In this document: positions 1 through 14,676 of the stretch, piece by piece
Layout of the letters: each line of letters begins with the position of its first letter
How positions within the stretch are numbered: the first letter of the stretch is position 1
Assembly: GCF_000005505.3 (NCBI RefSeq)
Contig: NC_016133.3
Coordinates: 55,021,237-55,085,236 of the forward strand
Reading direction: 5' to 3'
DNA length: 64,000 nucleotides
Source: Brachypodium distachyon
Lineage: Eukaryota; Streptophyta; Magnoliopsida; Poales; Poaceae
Translations under genes and position numbers: made by a program
Notes under the pieces: generated by a model
The model's database searches: none
What the model was told of the DNA's origin: nothing
What the model saw: the letters and a program-made list of their open reading frames with translations, nothing else

Positions 1-23
1 CACGGTCAGCTCCTCAAACTTAC

Positions 24-1670
24 ACGGAATAGAGGGCAGTCAAGAGTTAGTGTTTCGTACTCTCCACCTTCACCACAGACATTGATTCCATAACTCCTAA
101 TAGGATATTAAGAAAACAAATGAGATAAATTACAAGCTGAATTTGTATGCAAGCAAAAGGCCAGTATTTACATAGAAAACCATGAGAATAGGACAAGCAG
201 AGTGCAACAAAGTGTAGGAATTCCCATTTCCATTCATGACAAATAGAAACACAGTTCACTTACAGGAACTAACAGAAACATTACTACCAGCTCACCAACA
301 ATCAGTAAATATGCAACAAACATAAGACCTGATGGAGAAACTATCACAGTCAATCGGCCATACAACCAAAAGCTAGACACCTGACTTTTATGAGCTGGCT
401 ATTTCTCAAGAACAATACTAAAAGACAATAATTCACTGCAAGGATGTAATTTTCAGAAACCATATGCAACCATTGATCACTACAAGAAGTAATGCATTTA
501 CCCATAACTTCTGATAAGAGACAAGGAACCACTATTTTTAACATGAAATGGCCTAAATAGGAAAAGGTGCAGATAGATGGGGTTAGAAACATACTCATTC
601 ATATGGAGTAGATGGCTCTTAAGTTCAACCAGTTCTTTCCCCAAGTGAGCAGAAGGTTTCAACCCCAGTGCAGCAACCTATAAACCCCAAAGGATCAACC
701 GCTTTTTCCAAAGAGACAAGTGCACTGATGCGAGCAAGTTAAATGAAATCGACGAAACACAAACATGAGTGCACTATATACCTTAACAGTTATAGCCACA
801 ATGCCCCTTCTTATCTGTAGATGTCAAAACCAGAAGAAAAAAAGACCTGCTAACGTGAGTAAGCAGTTTCTGCTAGGCCAGACAATCAGCCAAAGAAAAG
901 AACGTGAATTTCAATTTACCATTTCTTCAAGAAGCAAAGTCTGGTCCTGCTTCCACATATATGCCAATGAGACCAGGCCCAACCTTGAGCAGACACTCTC
1001 GACCCGAAGCCTCTGGTAATCGGAGGCGATGGCGCCTGAAGAGACGGCAGCGACAGACGGAATTTGCCGCTTAACCTCACTCAACAGGGCAAACATATCC
1101 TCCACCTCATCACCTGGAGTAACACTATATTTAAGACCGTGATTCCTGCAGACAACAATAGCCAGATCAACAAACCACATCAATTTCATCTGCAGACTGT
1201 AATAATTGGGGAGCAAAATCTCTGGACATAGCTTGCCTTGTTGATCCACTAATGCGCCGCCGGAACAGAGGCAACCCCATGCATTTAGCATAGCAGACCA
1301 CAATCTGGTGTCCAACCTAAACCCTCCCCGCACCACAACAATACCAAGAGCAATCAGTACATACCCGAAACAAATGACCAAATTACAGGGCGCAAAGAAA
1401 CAGCAGGTGCGGCTGCTGCTGTGGGAGTGGAGAGTGCATACAGTTTGGTACATGTAGCTGTCGAGCTCGTCGACAGCATCGTCGAGGGGAATGAGATTAG
1501 CCAGAGCGACGACCTGCAAGGATCGAGCAAGTTTTAACAAGAACTCGTCAATAAAAACACGGATTAAGTGGGGGGAAAGGATTAGTGGATGCCTTGTGGC
1601 CGTAGTCGAGGCATCGCATCATGGCGAAGCAGCTGTCCTTGCCGCCGCTCACCAGGGCCACCACTTCCAT
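24..1670 (-). CDS. DPH6: Diphthine--ammonia ligase (DPH6-like), 5' portion, runs off left edge
   Basis: Likely catalyses the last step of diphthamide synthesis on eEF2, the ATP-dependent amidation of diphthine, in the cytosol. Coding exons (minus): 1593-1670, 1442-1513, 1237-1316, 920-1145, 782-814, 595-677, 24-96. All join in frame to give about 197 residues starting MEVVALVSGGKDS. The PP-loop ATPase motif SGGKDS is at residues 8-13. The conserved blocks VVALANLIPLDDAVDELDSY, FRRRISGSTR, EVEDMFALLSEVKRQIPSV, YQRLRVESVCSRLGLVSLAY and YGINVCGEGGEYETLTLDCP match plant DPH6 as I remember it. Introns 1 and 3 begin with GC instead of GT. The last exon visible ends at a good donor (CGT then gtaagt), so the C-terminal half, including the RidA-like domains of plant DPH6, lies beyond base 1. 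Family assignment is firm; the exact donor of intron 1 is less certain. Confidence 0.9.
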
Positions 1671-2955
1671 CTCGACTCCGACTCCGGTCGAACTGGTCTA
1701 GGAAACTCGGAATGGCCTGCAATAGTGGCCTGATAGCATTAGGGTTTGTGCATCATTGCAACCAAAGAAGGGGATTAGGGGTTTAAGAGACCCCACAAAT
1801 TCTAGGGTTTCCAGGAGAGTTATGAGCAAAGCCGCGATGGGAGAGCAGGAATAGAGCCTAACGGAGAGAGAGAAGGGCGGCGGAAATCACCTGAGCCGTC
1901 GCCAAGGAATTCGCCTCCACAGTCCACACCCAGAGGCCAGAGCTTCTCCTCGACGCCTCCCTGACTCCCTTCCCTTGAAGGAGGTGTACAAATTAAAAGT
2001 TTACAAGAATATTCAAAAGAGAACTATCTCCAATACCATAAGTTCATGCCTTTGCCGTCAACTCGATGGCGAATAGTCTTTAAGAAGAAAAATATCGAAA
2101 TGGTCACTTAAGAAGAAATACTCCACAGATCGTCTATAAAAGGATCATATCAAAAGTAATTCCGTTTTTAATTAGCGAGATTTTCCAAACTCACATTTCC
2201 ACAAAGTCGGAAAACAGGAGCCTCAGGATAAATCGTCCTTTCGTTGATGCTTCTCGAATCTCTGAAGGCGTAAATTTCCTTATTTGTTGCGGTAAAGAAA
2301 AGGAGCAAAGCCGCAGCAGCCGACATACCAGTGGAAGAAAAAAATGCAATAATAACAAGGATAAGAGGAGGACAGTTTCGCTGCTCGTTGCTATCATAAA
2401 GGAATATCATTCTGTTTTGCTCTTGTTTTAACCGTCAAACGTGCGACAACAATGGTTGTTTTTTACCAGTAACAGCAACAGCAATGCAGCATTCTATGAA
2501 ATTCACATAGTTCTTTAGAAATAAAAATGTAAACACCGTCAAGTCCCAGTTCACATGGCAAAGATTAAACAAGGAGACTTGAATTTTATACTTGGAAGTT
2601 CCTTTTATCAACTTCTGTTGAACGAGCAAATCCAGAGTTGCAATAAACAAAGAAACACTAGTCCCAGAAAGTTTGCCAAGTCCAGCAGGAAGGTAAAGAA
2701 ACATAAATATGTTGAATCTTTGACCACCTCTAAATTAATCATCACGAAGCTAGGACTTGGCCCTAACGCACCAGCGACACACACGCCAACAACAACGAAT
2801 TATTGCTATCTATCAAGCAATGATACAACAGGCCGGAGCAACATGAAATTATGGGTGCTCCAGGGTAACTGTTGACAAATAGGTGATATCCTGTCATTTA
2901 CAGAGTCGCAAACAACATCATTCCTTTCCGTTCTTGGATTCCTCTCCCGTTCGCG
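1671..2955. other. Intergenic: DPH6 leader side and CK1 3' side
   Basis: About 1671-1990 is the probable promoter and 5' leader of the minus-strand DPH6 gene. Roughly 2400-2955 probably holds the 3' UTR of the downstream casein kinase gene, which is transcribed toward it. No conserved reading frame, RNA gene or clear repeat was seen. Confidence 0.5.
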
Positions 2956-6123
<3,168 letters not shown>

Positions 6124-9100
6124 CTCCTTTCTGCCCCCGACACCAGCTCCTCCAAACGAATCAACAACCCTTCCACGAGATCCGAACCCGCCGCCGCCGA
6201 GCCTAGCCGAATCCAGCCGGGATTAGGGGCGCGCGGCCCTCTACGCCGCCAGATCCAGACACACCACCGAGAAATCCGGGCGTTGCCTAGCTCCAATCGA
6301 ACGAACGAACAGCGGAAGATGGAGAAGAAATGAAAGAAAAAACGAATACTACAGACGAAACAAATCGACGCGAACGGGCGGATTTGTTGATTAACAGGGC
6401 GCGTGTGTGTGGATCCGGAGAAACGGGCACAAAAAACAGGGATTTCTCCAGAAACGAATTCGCCGCGGGGGAGACAGGTGAAGCGGCGGGCAAGGTGGAG
6501 AGAAGGGGGAAGAGAAAGAGAGAGAGCAAGACGAAGACGCCGACCAACGAGGGAAAAGGTGGGAGGAACTGAGGATGGGGAGAGAGAGAGAGAAAGGGAG
6601 GGGGATGATTAGTAAATAGACGCCGCCTGGTTAGCGATGCTGATTAGGAATGGGATTCGCGACAAAAAGCCACTGACTAAACGGTGATCCGGTTTTGATT
6701 ACGAGTAAGTGAGACATTTTATTTGTGTTCATTCTTTTCGGTTGCTATTGTTCGTGTCTTTTCCCACCAATTCATCGGGTTTTTTTTTTCTGTTATATGG
6801 TCGCACTCGTGTAGCTATTGAGCCAGTTTCTTTCTCCAACTATGGATTGAGATAAGCACGTATCCATACACACGCCTTTGCTGTATTCTAAAATTATATG
6901 GGGATTGGTTGCGCTTTAAACAGTTTTTCTAATTAAATATGTGGTGGTACTAGTTTTTTTTAAGTGTATTACTAGTTGAGATTTTTGTAAAACTTACTCC
7001 GTATTAGTTTGCCGAACGGAGTACGGAGTATATTGTTAGCTAAGTTTGAGACCGGATAAAACTAGAGTGTTATCTCTGATGTCCTTTTGTGTGTGTGTGT
7101 GTTCCCTGGCCGGCCACCACCACTCATGTCCGACACCACCTTTTAACCCGCTCCGGGACTTTATAGCTGAACAAGAACTTGCACTTTAAACGCACCGTCC
7201 AAATAAAACTTGATGGTCATGCACGGTCGTTCGCTATTGACTACGATGCCGGTATAATGTGCGCACACATGCCGTCCATTCTTACGATTTGTAGAGCAAT
7301 ATTCTCATCACGCAAAAAAGTTCTCTCGCGGCACAACAATTGGCACGACACGATGAGAAGTAGCACGGGGTACGTGTGAGAAGATGTGTAGGATGAGTCA
7401 ATCAGCTGCTTCCCAGCCCGGAGAGGGAGAGAGACTTACCATGATCTTACAAATCGGATACAGAATAAGACGAACAAGCTCGCTTTCGCCATTGATCCAC
7501 CACAGGATCATCGACGTGGACGCATCGGTTGTCCGCAATACGCATAATCTCATGCCCAAAGTCATGCATATCTTGTAGCACTACTACTGTACAACTGTAC
7601 AAGTTGTTTGCAGACAAGATGAAACCAGGCTCTTTCCTTCTTTTCTTTCCTTTGCCGGGAAAAGGTCATCGACATACTTGGCCTGGTATATTTATTTATG
7701 CTTGGACGGCTTCCGTTCCATCATTCCGTGCCATGCACCCACCCACCCGACCCGGCTACACCGGACGCAAGCCCAGGTGACGTGGCCAATAATGAAAGAG
7801 TCAGGCATTTTATTTTTATTAAAACGGATTTTAGAAAAATAATACTAAGGGTAGGCCAAGGCCACTGGCCACTGCTCTGCGTCTGCAAGTAGCAGGCAGC
7901 TCTGTGTCTCTTCTTCCGGCCAGCTCCTTTACGGGATAAAACGCTGTCTCGTGGTGGGCCCGACAGGTTAGGTACCCGTCCAGGCGGGGACAGCGCGTAC
8001 TACCATACCAGCCGTCGATGGGCGCCATCGGACGGCCAAGGGGGTCGAGCCAGCGTACGGACCAGGGAGCGCGTGCGAGGAATCTGGGCCGTTCCGCTGC
8101 TTCCGGCAACGGACGGCCCAAGGGCGGCCAGGACATCCCCGGCTTCGGTAGAACCGTACAAGCAGTAGCAGCTTCGTCCACGCCAAGCTCGTTCTTCACG
8201 TTTGCTTTATTGACTGATGAAGCTAAGCTAGCCGGTGAATACGAGCACCGCGATTTAACTCCTTTCACGTTTTGCTCGTGCGAGTTTGAAGAGTTCGACC
8301 AAGCTTCTGCCATGTTTTCCTCGTGAGAGATTGACGGAGATAATAACGGAGTAGTAAAAATTGCTCCGTGTAAACTGCAGCTGCTGCGAGAACGTTGGAG
8401 TAATAGGCGAGCAACGTTTTTTTTCCCCGGAGATCAACAAAGACCAGTAGGAGGACCGAGTTTTACACACAGTGATTAGGATTAGATCGAACAGCGCTTT
8501 GGAATTTAAAATGTTTGCAGCGATCTCGAGGCACATTTGTTGGCGCGCGATTGACAGTACCCACACGTGAATGCAGAAGTGAAATCCTATCCATCCAAAA
8601 GGGCCACGAGCTTACAAATCCAGTGAAATCCTATCCAAGAGGATCATGAGCTTATTAGAAAAATACATTGGAGAGTTATACAGCGTGTATCGTGAAGAAA
8701 ATTAATGAGGCCGGAAAATGTACGGGCAGTGACGAAATCGTTTACGTGCAAGGAATGATTTTCTAGCGCTGGCCGGTGAGCAAGCTGAAATCGTCTGCTC
8801 ACAACCGTTCGTTCTACCGGTACAAGATAAATAAATGATAAACAAATCTGCTCACTGATTAACAAATCTCATCATTTAAAACCGGCCATCGCCCGTGATT
8901 AGTGAAGTCAATGTCAGTCAGGATGGCAAGATAATCATAGCGACGAAAACTTACACATTGACTCGTTTCCACGTGGAACACGTCACGGCCAGATTAGAGA
9001 GATTAGATTAAGGACAGAGGCGAGTATAGGAGGAAAAATAAGATCGACAATTAAAGCAGACGGTAACGCGGTCTTCCTCCGCAAGTGGCGCCTACGACTC

Positions 9101-9780
9101 CACGCGCTGCGTACCTTCCAAGGGAGCACACGGAAACAAAGTGTATCGAAGTTGGCTAGTGAGACAGTCGCTCAAAACTAACAATGGCACAAGTAGATTA
9201 ATTAAAAATGGCAAATTTATCGATTGTGTGCCGATTTTTTGTCGGCGATCACTTGGAGGCTCGATCTTGTGTCGGAAGTCCTCTCGGCGGAAGCACATGC
9301 GCTGAAGGTGGGCTTGGAATTGGCTGCTCTCTCTGGTTGGCGTTGCTGGTGGGTTGCTGTCTGCTCGGATAACTGGAGGTCACGGTGGGAAACTAATCTT
9401 GAGGCTAAGTTGTGAACGTGTTAGTCCAGCTGCCGTGTCTTAGTTCATGTGATTGTGTCTGAATAGTAGTAGGCTTAAATTCCTATGTGCTGGTAGTGTT
9501 TGTGTCAGTTTAGGATTCGTGTCCGTGTGCAAGTAGGTCTAGTAGCTTGACATTGGTCCTATATATGATACGTAGCTTGTAATCAAGTCGTGTGTTTTGA
9601 GTTGAGAAGAAATAACGAGAAAATAGAGGACACGATACGCGCTCTTGGCCAAATAATCGTGTGACCGTTTGTGCATGTGCGTCTTCATGTGATTGATTTT
9701 TGGGCAAACCCAACTGTCATTCAGGCCATGATGGATGTGGAGCATAATTACACTTCGGCTGCCGCCATTTTTTGATGACT
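6124..9780. other. Intergenic, no gene supported
   Basis: 6124-6620 is purine-rich (GA repeats near 6525-6600) and fits the promoter and 5' UTR of the casein kinase gene. The rest contains short frames without recognisable similarity; GC-rich 7.9-8.3 kb looks promoter-like but no gene follows it. A possible RNase H-like remnant at 9224-9415 is listed separately. Confidence 0.5.
9224..9415 (+). pseudogene. Possible RNase H-like (non-LTR retroelement) remnant
   Basis: A 63-residue frame contains VLSAEAHALKVGLELAALSG followed about 10 residues later by VCSDN. This resembles the plant RNase H-like (RVT_3) pattern of an acidic AEA-AL-GL-LA helix followed by a strand ending in S/T-D. There is no upstream reverse transcriptase and no extended frame, so it would be a decayed fragment. 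The similarity is from pattern recognition only and could be chance. Confidence 0.3.
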
Positions 9781-9937
9781 GCCTGCACCTTGCCAGCGAA
9801 TTTGTTGAGATCACTTTCAGACACTATCCGAGGGGGGCAAATGGAGCGGCCGGCGCATGAGCTAGTGGAACTGGCGAGATCCTCTCCTCCAGCTTTGTGT
9901 TTTCACTCTCCCCCATCATCGTACCTCTTTTACTAAA
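9781..9937 (+). repeat. Direct repeat, left copy, flanking the U1 locus
   Basis: This stretch and 11078-11200 share a long diverged match: gcctgc-ccttgcca at the start, ccgaggggggc-aatggag in the middle, and tcctctcctccagctttgtg then gtacctcttttact at the end. The left copy has about 30 extra bases. The two copies lie in the same orientation about 1.3 kb apart and bracket the U1 snRNA locus. Confidence 0.8.
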
Positions 9938-10112
9938 ACAACTAGCCCATTACCAACAGGTGGGCTCTTGAGTAGACTCCAAACCTACCCTGCACTTATT
10001 TCATGAGGGACATAAGAAACCCATGCCCATTTGCCCGTCCATATTGAGCCGGCCAATAAAATTATTATTAAATCTTTAAAAAAATAGACTCCAGCATGGA
10101 CGGGAAGAATTA

Positions 10113-10123
10113 GTCCCACATCG
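10113..10123 (+). promoter_or_regulatory. Upstream sequence element (USE) of plant snRNA promoter
   Basis: GTCCCACATCG matches the plant snRNA USE consensus RTCCCACATCG perfectly. It lies 71-81 bp upstream of the predicted RNA start. About 33 bp separate it from the TATA box, the spacing known for RNA polymerase II-type plant snRNA genes (the pol III type has about 10 bp less). Confidence 0.88.
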
Positions 10124-10155
10124 AAAGTTTGCGCCTTAGGGTAACCGGCAAGACC

Positions 10156-10164
10156 CATATAAAA
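10156..10164 (+). promoter_or_regulatory. TATA box of U1 snRNA locus
   Basis: CATATAAAA, about 30-37 bp upstream of the predicted RNA 5' end and in register with the USE. Confidence 0.8.
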
Positions 10165-10193
10165 GAGCAAGGTTGGGCAGCCGTGAAATTCAG

Positions 10194-10345
10194 ATATATA
10201 CCGGACGGGGGCTACGGGTGATCATGAAGACCCGTGCCCTGGACCAACGGCTCGCAGCACTTGGCGAGTGTTGGTCTACCATCTCCCCAATGGGAGAGAG
10301 GATGTCACAAATTTTGGTAGAGGGGGTCCGGCAAAGGGGCCCCTG
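10194..10345 (+). ncRNA. U1: U1 snRNA gene (variant or pseudogene)
   Basis: The stretch aligns by eye along the length of plant U1. The stem-loop I core GGGTGATCATGAAG, which carries the U1-70K-binding loop, is intact. A stem-loop II-like segment has a GCACTT loop. A CCCCAATGGGAGAG segment and an Sm-like site AAATTTTGG follow, and then the terminal G-rich/C-rich hairpin (AGGGG...CCCCT). Length is about 152 nt against roughly 160 for plant U1. The 5' end, which should read ATACTTACCTG to pair with 5' splice sites, instead reads about ATATATACCGG, so pairing is altered. USE, TATA and 3' box are all correctly placed, so the locus could still be transcribed. The exact RNA ends are estimated. Confidence 0.82.
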
Positions 10346-10348
10346 CCA

Positions 10349-10355
10349 AGTTAAA
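10349..10355 (+). terminator. snRNA 3' box
   Basis: AGTTAAA, preceded by CA, fits the plant snRNA 3'-end signal (CA, 0-3 nt, AGTNNAA). It starts a few bases after the terminal hairpin. This element directs 3' processing of pol II snRNAs. Confidence 0.72.
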
Positions 10356-10359
10356 TCAA

Positions 10360-11077
10360 CTTTTGAAATTATATATTATATATTTATTACATTAATTGTT
10401 TGTAGTTTGTACCCAAAAAAGGATGGAATTGAAGCAATAGCATCCTACAGATGCTAGAAAAAGAGGCAACATTTTCTCCTTGGGCGAATCTTGATGTCTT
10501 GTTATCCATCTTACAAGCGGAGCAAAAATTGCACGATGTGGGCATAAGTATAACTAGCGGGGTGACCCGTGCAGATTGCATGGCTAGACTTGTATAATGA
10601 AATAACTTTATATGTATTTTTAATGAATTAATTTTGCATGAAGTTTAAATGTATTATATTTGTATGCAACTTAGACTTGTTTAATGAGTCTTTGGAATAT
10701 TTGGTTTGTTATATTTACTTTTTGGTGATATAGATTTTCTGAATGATAAGACTGGATGGTCTGGATGATTAGCTTGGTTTAAGTTCATATCACATCGATT
10801 ATATTTTAAATTAGGTAGTCATTACATGTTTTACTAAGAGTGTTCATCTTATATTGGTAACACCTGTGTTTTTTGCTGCATTATTTGCATGTCAATTCAT
10901 TTTATCATTTAAAAAGTGCTCTTTTAGACATCACATATAGATTCTTTAATCATGAATTATTATTTCGATATTGATGATGCAATAAGCATTTTTTTATCCA
11001 ACTCAATTTGTGTTTGTATGATTCGCCGATGTTCCACACAAAATCTCCTTTATCCCATTGTGTTTTTTTGCTCACTT
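10360..11077. other. AT-rich stretch without a gene
   Basis: AT-rich DNA between the U1 locus and the right direct-repeat copy. The short GC-rich patch near 10555-10585 (actagcggggtgacccgtgc) looks like a piece of a grass repeat, but the family was not identified. Confidence 0.4.
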
Positions 11078-11200
11078 GCCTGCGCCTTGCCACTGTCCGA
11101 GGGGGGCGAATGGAGTGGCGGATGAGCTCGTGGAATTGGCGAAATCCTCTCCTCCAGCTTTGTGTTTTCACTCCCCCCACTATAGTACCTCTTTTACTTA
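11078..11200 (+). repeat. Direct repeat, right copy, flanking the U1 locus
   Basis: Diverged second copy of 9781-9937, same orientation. See the left copy for the shared blocks. Confidence 0.8.
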
Positions 11201-11516
11201 AAAAATGTAACAGTTATGACCAATTAATACAGAGGTTTCACGAGTTTCAGAAAAAAAAGAGGGAAATTTATCAACAAACATCAAGCCTTTCTTGAAGAAA
11301 GAGTACATAGACTGAATTCACATAATACAGTACCGGAAGGGATTATCAGAAAGAAGTACAGTAAAGGACGGGATAGGCACATTACATAATAGGGTAATTA
11401 AGCCCGCCTTGCTTTGTTTTTTAGATACACTGCCGTATACAGGATGAGGAGCAAAAAACGAGACAAATCCCAGAGTTGTATGAGACATAGAATAGGTGTA
11501 CAGGTGCAGACAATCA

Positions 11517-14367
11517 TCATCTGTAGTAGGCCATGTGGCGTGATGATCGGAAAGGAGATGCGTCAAACGGGGAGGAGCGCCTGGGCTGGCTCTCGGCACG
11601 GATGGGTTCTTTCTTCGGGAGTTTGGTCTCAGATTTCAGCCATGACTCCACAACTGACAGCAAGTTCTTGGCATTCTTTAGCTCTTCGATGTCCGAGTAC
11701 TTTGCAGATTTTCTCAGCTCGCCTTCTTGGATGTACGCAATGTCGGTAGCCCATGTCTCCAACCCATCAAATATATGAGTAGCATAGACGATGGTAGCTT
11801 CTCTCTGCAACAAAACTTCCACGTTATGCAATCAGAAAAGCATGACTCACAAATAAGCTAGAATGAGGTGAAACTGTTACCTGTTCACACTCTTCCTTAA
11901 AGAAGTCAAGGAGATCCATCCTGGTCACGACATCAAGATCAACGGTGATTTCATCAAGTAAGAGTACCTGCATCGGTATCATATCAGATGTTTTGATAAA
12001 AACAAACTTCAGTACTGTAACTACATTACTCCAAATTTTACCACCAGAATACTGTTTTGTCCTCCCCAAGAAGAAAGAAAAACTCTCACGAGTGTTTACT
12101 GTTTAGATGTGACCCAGTGTAAACTACAAACATATCATTTCAAAGGAAAGATGCAGATTTTGGTGACCATCTGAACAAACTACTCTCTACAAATCTTTGA
12201 TCTGTGATTTACCTTGAAGGCAAACATTTCCTCTTCCATCAGCAAACTGGGCAATCACCATACTACAGTTACCAGCATGGATCACAAAGATGATTAATTT
12301 CAATCACCAAACTACAGACAATTAATTCCTCTTGACCCTAACAGATATAATTGGTAGATTAGTTAGGTCAAGGGACACTGATCAATCAGATCCATTCTAC
12401 TTAAATTGTGTGGCTGTGGTTTAGTATACCAACCCAATATTCTGTTCTGCAAGCAAAAGAATGCACTGGGAAAATTCTCAGAATAGTCAAAGTAACAACT
12501 ACCTAATCAAGGAGCTCCCAACTTGGTATTACAATGATACGATATAGGGAGCAGTCAAGAATATAAACCAGAATAATCCACACAAAACTAGGAACAGAAA
12601 ATCACCTTGTATGGATGAAGAAGACCCATGCAAATTTGTACCCTTCGGCGCTGTCCGTCTGAAACTTTATGCATGCGCCATTGCAGATCAATATCTAATA
12701 GATCAATCAGCTTCTCCCGCCTAACAGGATCAACACCATCAACTGCGCGCATTTCAGGGTAGAGAAAGAAAGGTGTGTTTACTAACAGTAAGACAATATT
12801 TCAGTCAAGCTGAAGTCATTACATAAAACTTGAACTAGACCACAAATGCAGAAGCGAACATTGCTCAAGAAGATATATTATGATAGCAGGAATTTAACTA
12901 CAGCCAAGTAAATTCAAGGACAAAGAAGCATGTGGACACATTATTGGTCTCGTCCAATAAGAAACCAATAATTGGACACATAGAGAATTATTGTGTCCCG
13001 TGTACCTCCAAAGATCATGTGCTCGGCAGAGAAATCGCCTTGTAGGGGAACATCACCCTGAAAAAGTTACATACATGTAAGATACAAAGACATTACTGTA
13101 TCAAATCAAGCACAGAAAAAATGAACTGTCAACAGTAGACTAGTGTTTTTTTTGTGTATTTTCAACAAACTGGACTTATTAGTGAAATAGGGAAAGAGGA
13201 ACCTTCTAAGGGTTTGTTTTTTGGATGGCAAAAGATCATTTCAACTACAATGAAGAATAGACGGAGACCACAATATTTGTTCACTTTTTTTTTCCGAGAA
13301 AACGCAAAAGCTTTGCATGTAGATTTTTCTGTTCCTAGTTTTGTGTGGAACAAATATGCCAGTAAATTAGGAAATAGCTCCCATGTGATTTTGTGGAGAA
13401 AGCCCATATGTAGAGAAGAGATGTTCATGTTCGGTTACCCAAACATTGATCGTGAAGCAAATCAAAACCAAGGAAGAGCTAAGTTTCTAACTCTTATACG
13501 ATTAGCAAGTAAGCAAAGAGGGAACTTACAGCTGAACCAATAGTCCTACTCCAAGAACCACCCAAGTAGGAAAGGTCACCACTGCACACAAACTGTGTGT
13601 CATGAAAAGCAGAACCATTCAGAACACGGACAACATCCCTTCCTCCAACCATATGTTTCCCCGCAAGAATCTTCAAAAGAGTGGTCTTGCCTACAGTTTT
13701 GTATAAATTGGTATAAAAAACATGGACCATCCAAGATGAGAACAGAACATATCTCGGTAAAAATGCACTATACACTTGTTTGCAGTTTGCACAGATGAAT
13801 CTAAAATGGATACATAATTTCCTTCTGTTACAGCAGCATTCCTTTTGGCATTTGACATACGATGTATGGTTACTGTGAGAAACTACAAAGATGGCAATGG
13901 ATCTCCAGATTTCTTTTTGGCACACACGATATGAGAGTACAAGTTGCCAAAATCGATGCTGACAAAAGGCCTTTTGTTTCGGTAAATCCCACAAGTTTTT
14001 TGTATACAAAATGTAATAAAACAACACACTTACAGAAATAACACTTGCTAAATAGCGGATTCCAGCATCAAACCCCTAAGCATTCTGCACCTAAATCATT
14101 CGACAGACCAAAGCAACAAGGCACGGGCGTCGTACGTATCGACCAGAAGAACCCGATCATCACAGATCAACTACGTAACATCGTGGCTAGGGGCCAGGTA
14201 TTATTACCGGATCCATTGGCGCCGACGAGGAGGCAGCGGGAGCCAGGGGCGACGCGGAGGTTGAAGCGCGCGAAGAGCGGCGCCTGCCCGTCGTAGCCAA
14301 ACTGCAGGGTGCTCACCTCGATGCCGCTCTTCCTCCACCCTTCCTCCACGCCCTCTCCGCCGGCCAT
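11517..14367 (-). CDS. ABC transporter I family ATPase (ABCI19/20/21 type)
   Basis: Six coding exons (minus): 14208-14367, 13530-13690, 13006-13057, 12606-12742, 11881-11967, 11517-11804; 885 nt, 294 residues, all junctions in phase. It is a single nucleotide-binding domain without membrane segments. Walker A GANGSGKT is at 49-56, split by intron 1 between GS and GKT. The signature region reads [10 protein letters not shown] in place of LSGGQ. Walker B is [12 protein letters not shown] and the H-loop ATHIFD. The Ser/Arg-rich tail [19 protein letters not shown] is non-catalytic. Overall it matches the small soluble plant ABCI19-21 proteins (related to yeast CAF16), reported in Arabidopsis to form cytosolic/ER complexes affecting cytokinin response; any role here is inferred from that. 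A TATAAAAG on the minus strand at 14507-14514 lies about 140 bp upstream of the ATG. Confidence 0.92.
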
Positions 14368-14676
14368 CTTCCCCTCCTCAGCTATCCTCGCCTCGCCGCC
14401 GGTGGGCGATCTCTCCCCTTCGCTCCGTTCGGTCTCCGGAGAGAGTTGGTGGGAGCGTTTGGTCAGTGGCTGTCTGGCTCTGCGCCCGCCGCGTCACCCT
14501 TCGCGTCTTTTATACAGCCCACGGGTCGAACCTACTGGGCTTCGTACGATCAAGGCCCAATTAGAAACCACGAAGAGAAGAGCCGGGCTTATGCTTTGGA
14601 GGCCCGTTTAGGCCCATGAGTCACTCTAAATTCATTTGTTCGGAACCAAAGGAATGAACTCGACTCTTCGTGCGTA
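14368..14676. promoter_or_regulatory. Short divergent promoter between ABCI gene and GEMIN2
   Basis: The two start codons are 309 bp apart and point away from each other. The stretch has several site II-like TGGGCY/RGCCCA motifs: AGCCCA at 14516, TGGGCT at 14536, GGCCCA at 14554 and GGCCCA at 14611. These are typical of TCP-regulated, proliferation-linked plant genes. A minus-strand TATA lies at 14507-14514; no clear TATA serves GEMIN2. Confidence 0.7.

Noticed and set aside
7831..8326. Frames of 160 and 102 residues on opposite strands
   Set aside because: Both are explained by a GC-rich island; no domain, no splice structure and no similarity recognised.
13154..13543. 129-residue plus-strand frame opposite the ABCI gene
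   Set aside because: It lies within intron 2 of the minus-strand gene (ending just inside exon 2), has low-complexity AT-rich codon use and no similarity to known proteins.
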